DNA from: Schizochytrium sp. TIO01
Taxonomy: Eukaryota; Sar; Bigyra; Thraustochytrida; Thraustochytriidae
Assembly (NCBI GenBank): GCA_004764695.1
Contig: SMSO01000031.1
Location: 5,317,048-5,381,047 of the forward strand
DNA: 64,000 bases
Direction of reading: 5' to 3'
Numbering within the stretch: the stretch's first letter is position 1; each line of letters opens with the position of its first letter. A model generated the notes under the pieces. That model was not told where the DNA came from. It saw only the letters and a program-made list of their open reading frames with translations, and made no database searches. Both the position numbers and the translations under genes were made by a program. Below, piece after piece: positions 63,214 through 64,000 of this stretch.

Positions 63214-64000
63214 ATGCAAGCAGATCCTATGGCATCAGCATCAAACTCAGCATCAAACTCTAACTGTGGAGCCTCAGGAACGCAGACAGTAGGCGGCAAT
63301 CCAGTCGCAAACTCCTCCACATCATTATCATCAGCAGCAGCCTCTCAAGGAGCGAGAGCCAACGGTATTCACGAGGGCGCGCATCACAGCAGCAGTAACA
63401 GCATTAACAGCATGGAGGTTGAGGCGCCACGCGATGATCAACAGCGTGCAGGTGAGCAAAAGGACAACGTGAAACGGAGATGGCGCGTTAAGGTGTATCG
63501 GCTCGATAACGAGTCTCGCTGGATCGACGAAGGAACTGGAATGGTGGAGATTAAGTACCTGCGGCGAATTAACGGAAATGCGATCCAAGTAACCGCTGAC
63601 CATGAGAACGAAACACCAGGTAAAATCATTCTAGAGTCTGCTATCGTGGCCGAAGATATTTACCAGCCTCAAGGTAAGATGATCATCACGTGGAGTGAAC
63701 CGACATCAAACATGGAGCTGGCCATCTCATTCGAAGAGCAGCAGGGCTGTGAATACATTCTAGACCAGCTTTGTCAAATTCAAGGTCGAGTATCTGGAGA
63801 TTTCCATGGTGGACCCCGTGGCGCGCCGAACGAGTACGGTTACCGTACTATGATGCGCGATGGTGAGGTGGAGAGCGGAGAGTCTTCATTTCAGGATTCC
63901 ATGGAGCGCCTGGAACTTCCTGACCCTGATATAGAAAATCTGGAAGGCATCGCTGATCTGGTAATGAGCATGAGTCCGCTTGTTCGCGAAACATACCTTA
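63214..64000 (+). CDS. PPP4R3: PP4R3/SMEK, protein phosphatase 4 regulatory subunit 3 (5' part, cut by window)
   Basis: Open frame running off the right edge; 262 codons are visible. After a Ser/Ala/Asn-rich start (from ATG 63214; other in-frame ATGs at 63229 and 63412) it enters the family's N-terminal EVH1/PH-like domain: WRVKVYRLDNESRWIDEGTG, KIILESAIVAEDIYQPQGK, MIITWSEPTSNMELAISFEE, QQGCEYILDQLCQIQGR. Next come the conserved LELPDPDIENLEGIADLV and the beginning of the helical-repeat region. PP4R3 targets the PP4 catalytic subunit to substrates in DNA repair, chromatin and cell-cycle control; its EVH1 domain binds short proline motifs. The exact start is uncertain: the strongest homology begins near WRVKVY (63481), and the 85-90 residues before it are low complexity. 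Confidence 0.92.
   Translation, partial: MQADPMASASNSASNSNCGASGTQTVGGNPVANSSTSLSSAAASQGARANGIHEGAHHSSSNSINSMEVEAPRDDQQRAGEQKDNVKRRWRVKVYRLDNESRWIDEGTGMVEIKYLRRINGNAIQVTADHENETPGKIILESAIVAEDIYQPQGKMIITWSEPTSNMELAISFEEQQGCEYILDQLCQIQGRVSGDFHGGPRGAPNEYGYRTMMRDGEVESGESSFQDSMERLELPDPDIENLEGIADLVMSMSPLVRETYL

Overview
The window is nuclear DNA of a unicellular eukaryote. It holds conventional actin, centrin with a spliceosomal GT-AG intron, eIF2B-epsilon, the splicing factors SMU1 and HTATSF1/CUS2, and flagellum-associated proteins. Genes are intron-poor (one clear intron) and lie about 3-4 kb apart on both strands, with AT-rich, microsatellite-rich spacers. Intron-poor coding, flagellar genes, a highly conserved actin and a membrane desaturase fit a heterotrophic stramenopile such as a thraustochytrid (labyrinthulomycete). 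That placement is an inference; no marker settles it.

Layout. 1-2.05 kb: short tandem repeats. 2.05-4.83 kb: an ankyrin-repeat gene whose reading frame is broken once inside the repeat array. 6.4-8.8 kb (-): eIF2B-epsilon. 11.1-12.2 kb (-): actin. 12.2-19.8 kb: a long gene-poor stretch. 19.8-22.5 kb (-): secreted parallel beta-helix protein. 23.0-24.6 kb (-): GDAP2 (macro + CRAL-TRIO). 25.5-26.3 kb: TMX2-like ER thioredoxin-fold membrane protein. 27.5-30.8 kb: membrane-anchored tandem sulfatase with one degenerate and one intact catalytic domain. 32.8-34.7 kb (-): U-box/WD40 protein. 35.7-37.4 kb: SMU1. 38.6-39.2 kb: centrin, two exons. 40.5-40.9 kb: small type I membrane coiled-coil protein. 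42.5-43.7 kb (-): three-histidine-box desaturase. 46.8-49.1 kb: oligopeptidase B. 49.5-50.7 kb: HTATSF1/CUS2 with an N-terminal GYF_2-like domain. 51.0-54.5 kb (-): WW + coiled coil + a C-terminal region that I read as a kinesin motor fold lacking its ATPase motifs. 55.4-56.6 kb: CFAP36 with ubiquitin-interacting motifs. 57.2-59.5 kb (-): sperm-tail PG-rich (SHIPPO) repeat protein. 63.2-64.0 kb: 5' part of PP4R3/SMEK, cut by the window edge.

Themes. The run from 51 to 59.5 kb holds three neighbouring genes with known or plausible cilium/microtubule roles, and centrin lies 12 kb away. The beta-helix protein and the tandem sulfatase would both suit work on sulfated extracellular polysaccharide. 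The other genes are housekeeping (translation, splicing, ubiquitin, ER redox fold, phosphatase regulation). Most promising for follow-up: the WW/pseudo-kinesin protein, the pseudo-sulfatase/sulfatase fusion, the frameshifted ankyrin gene, and a 102-bp MITE-like element with TA flanks.
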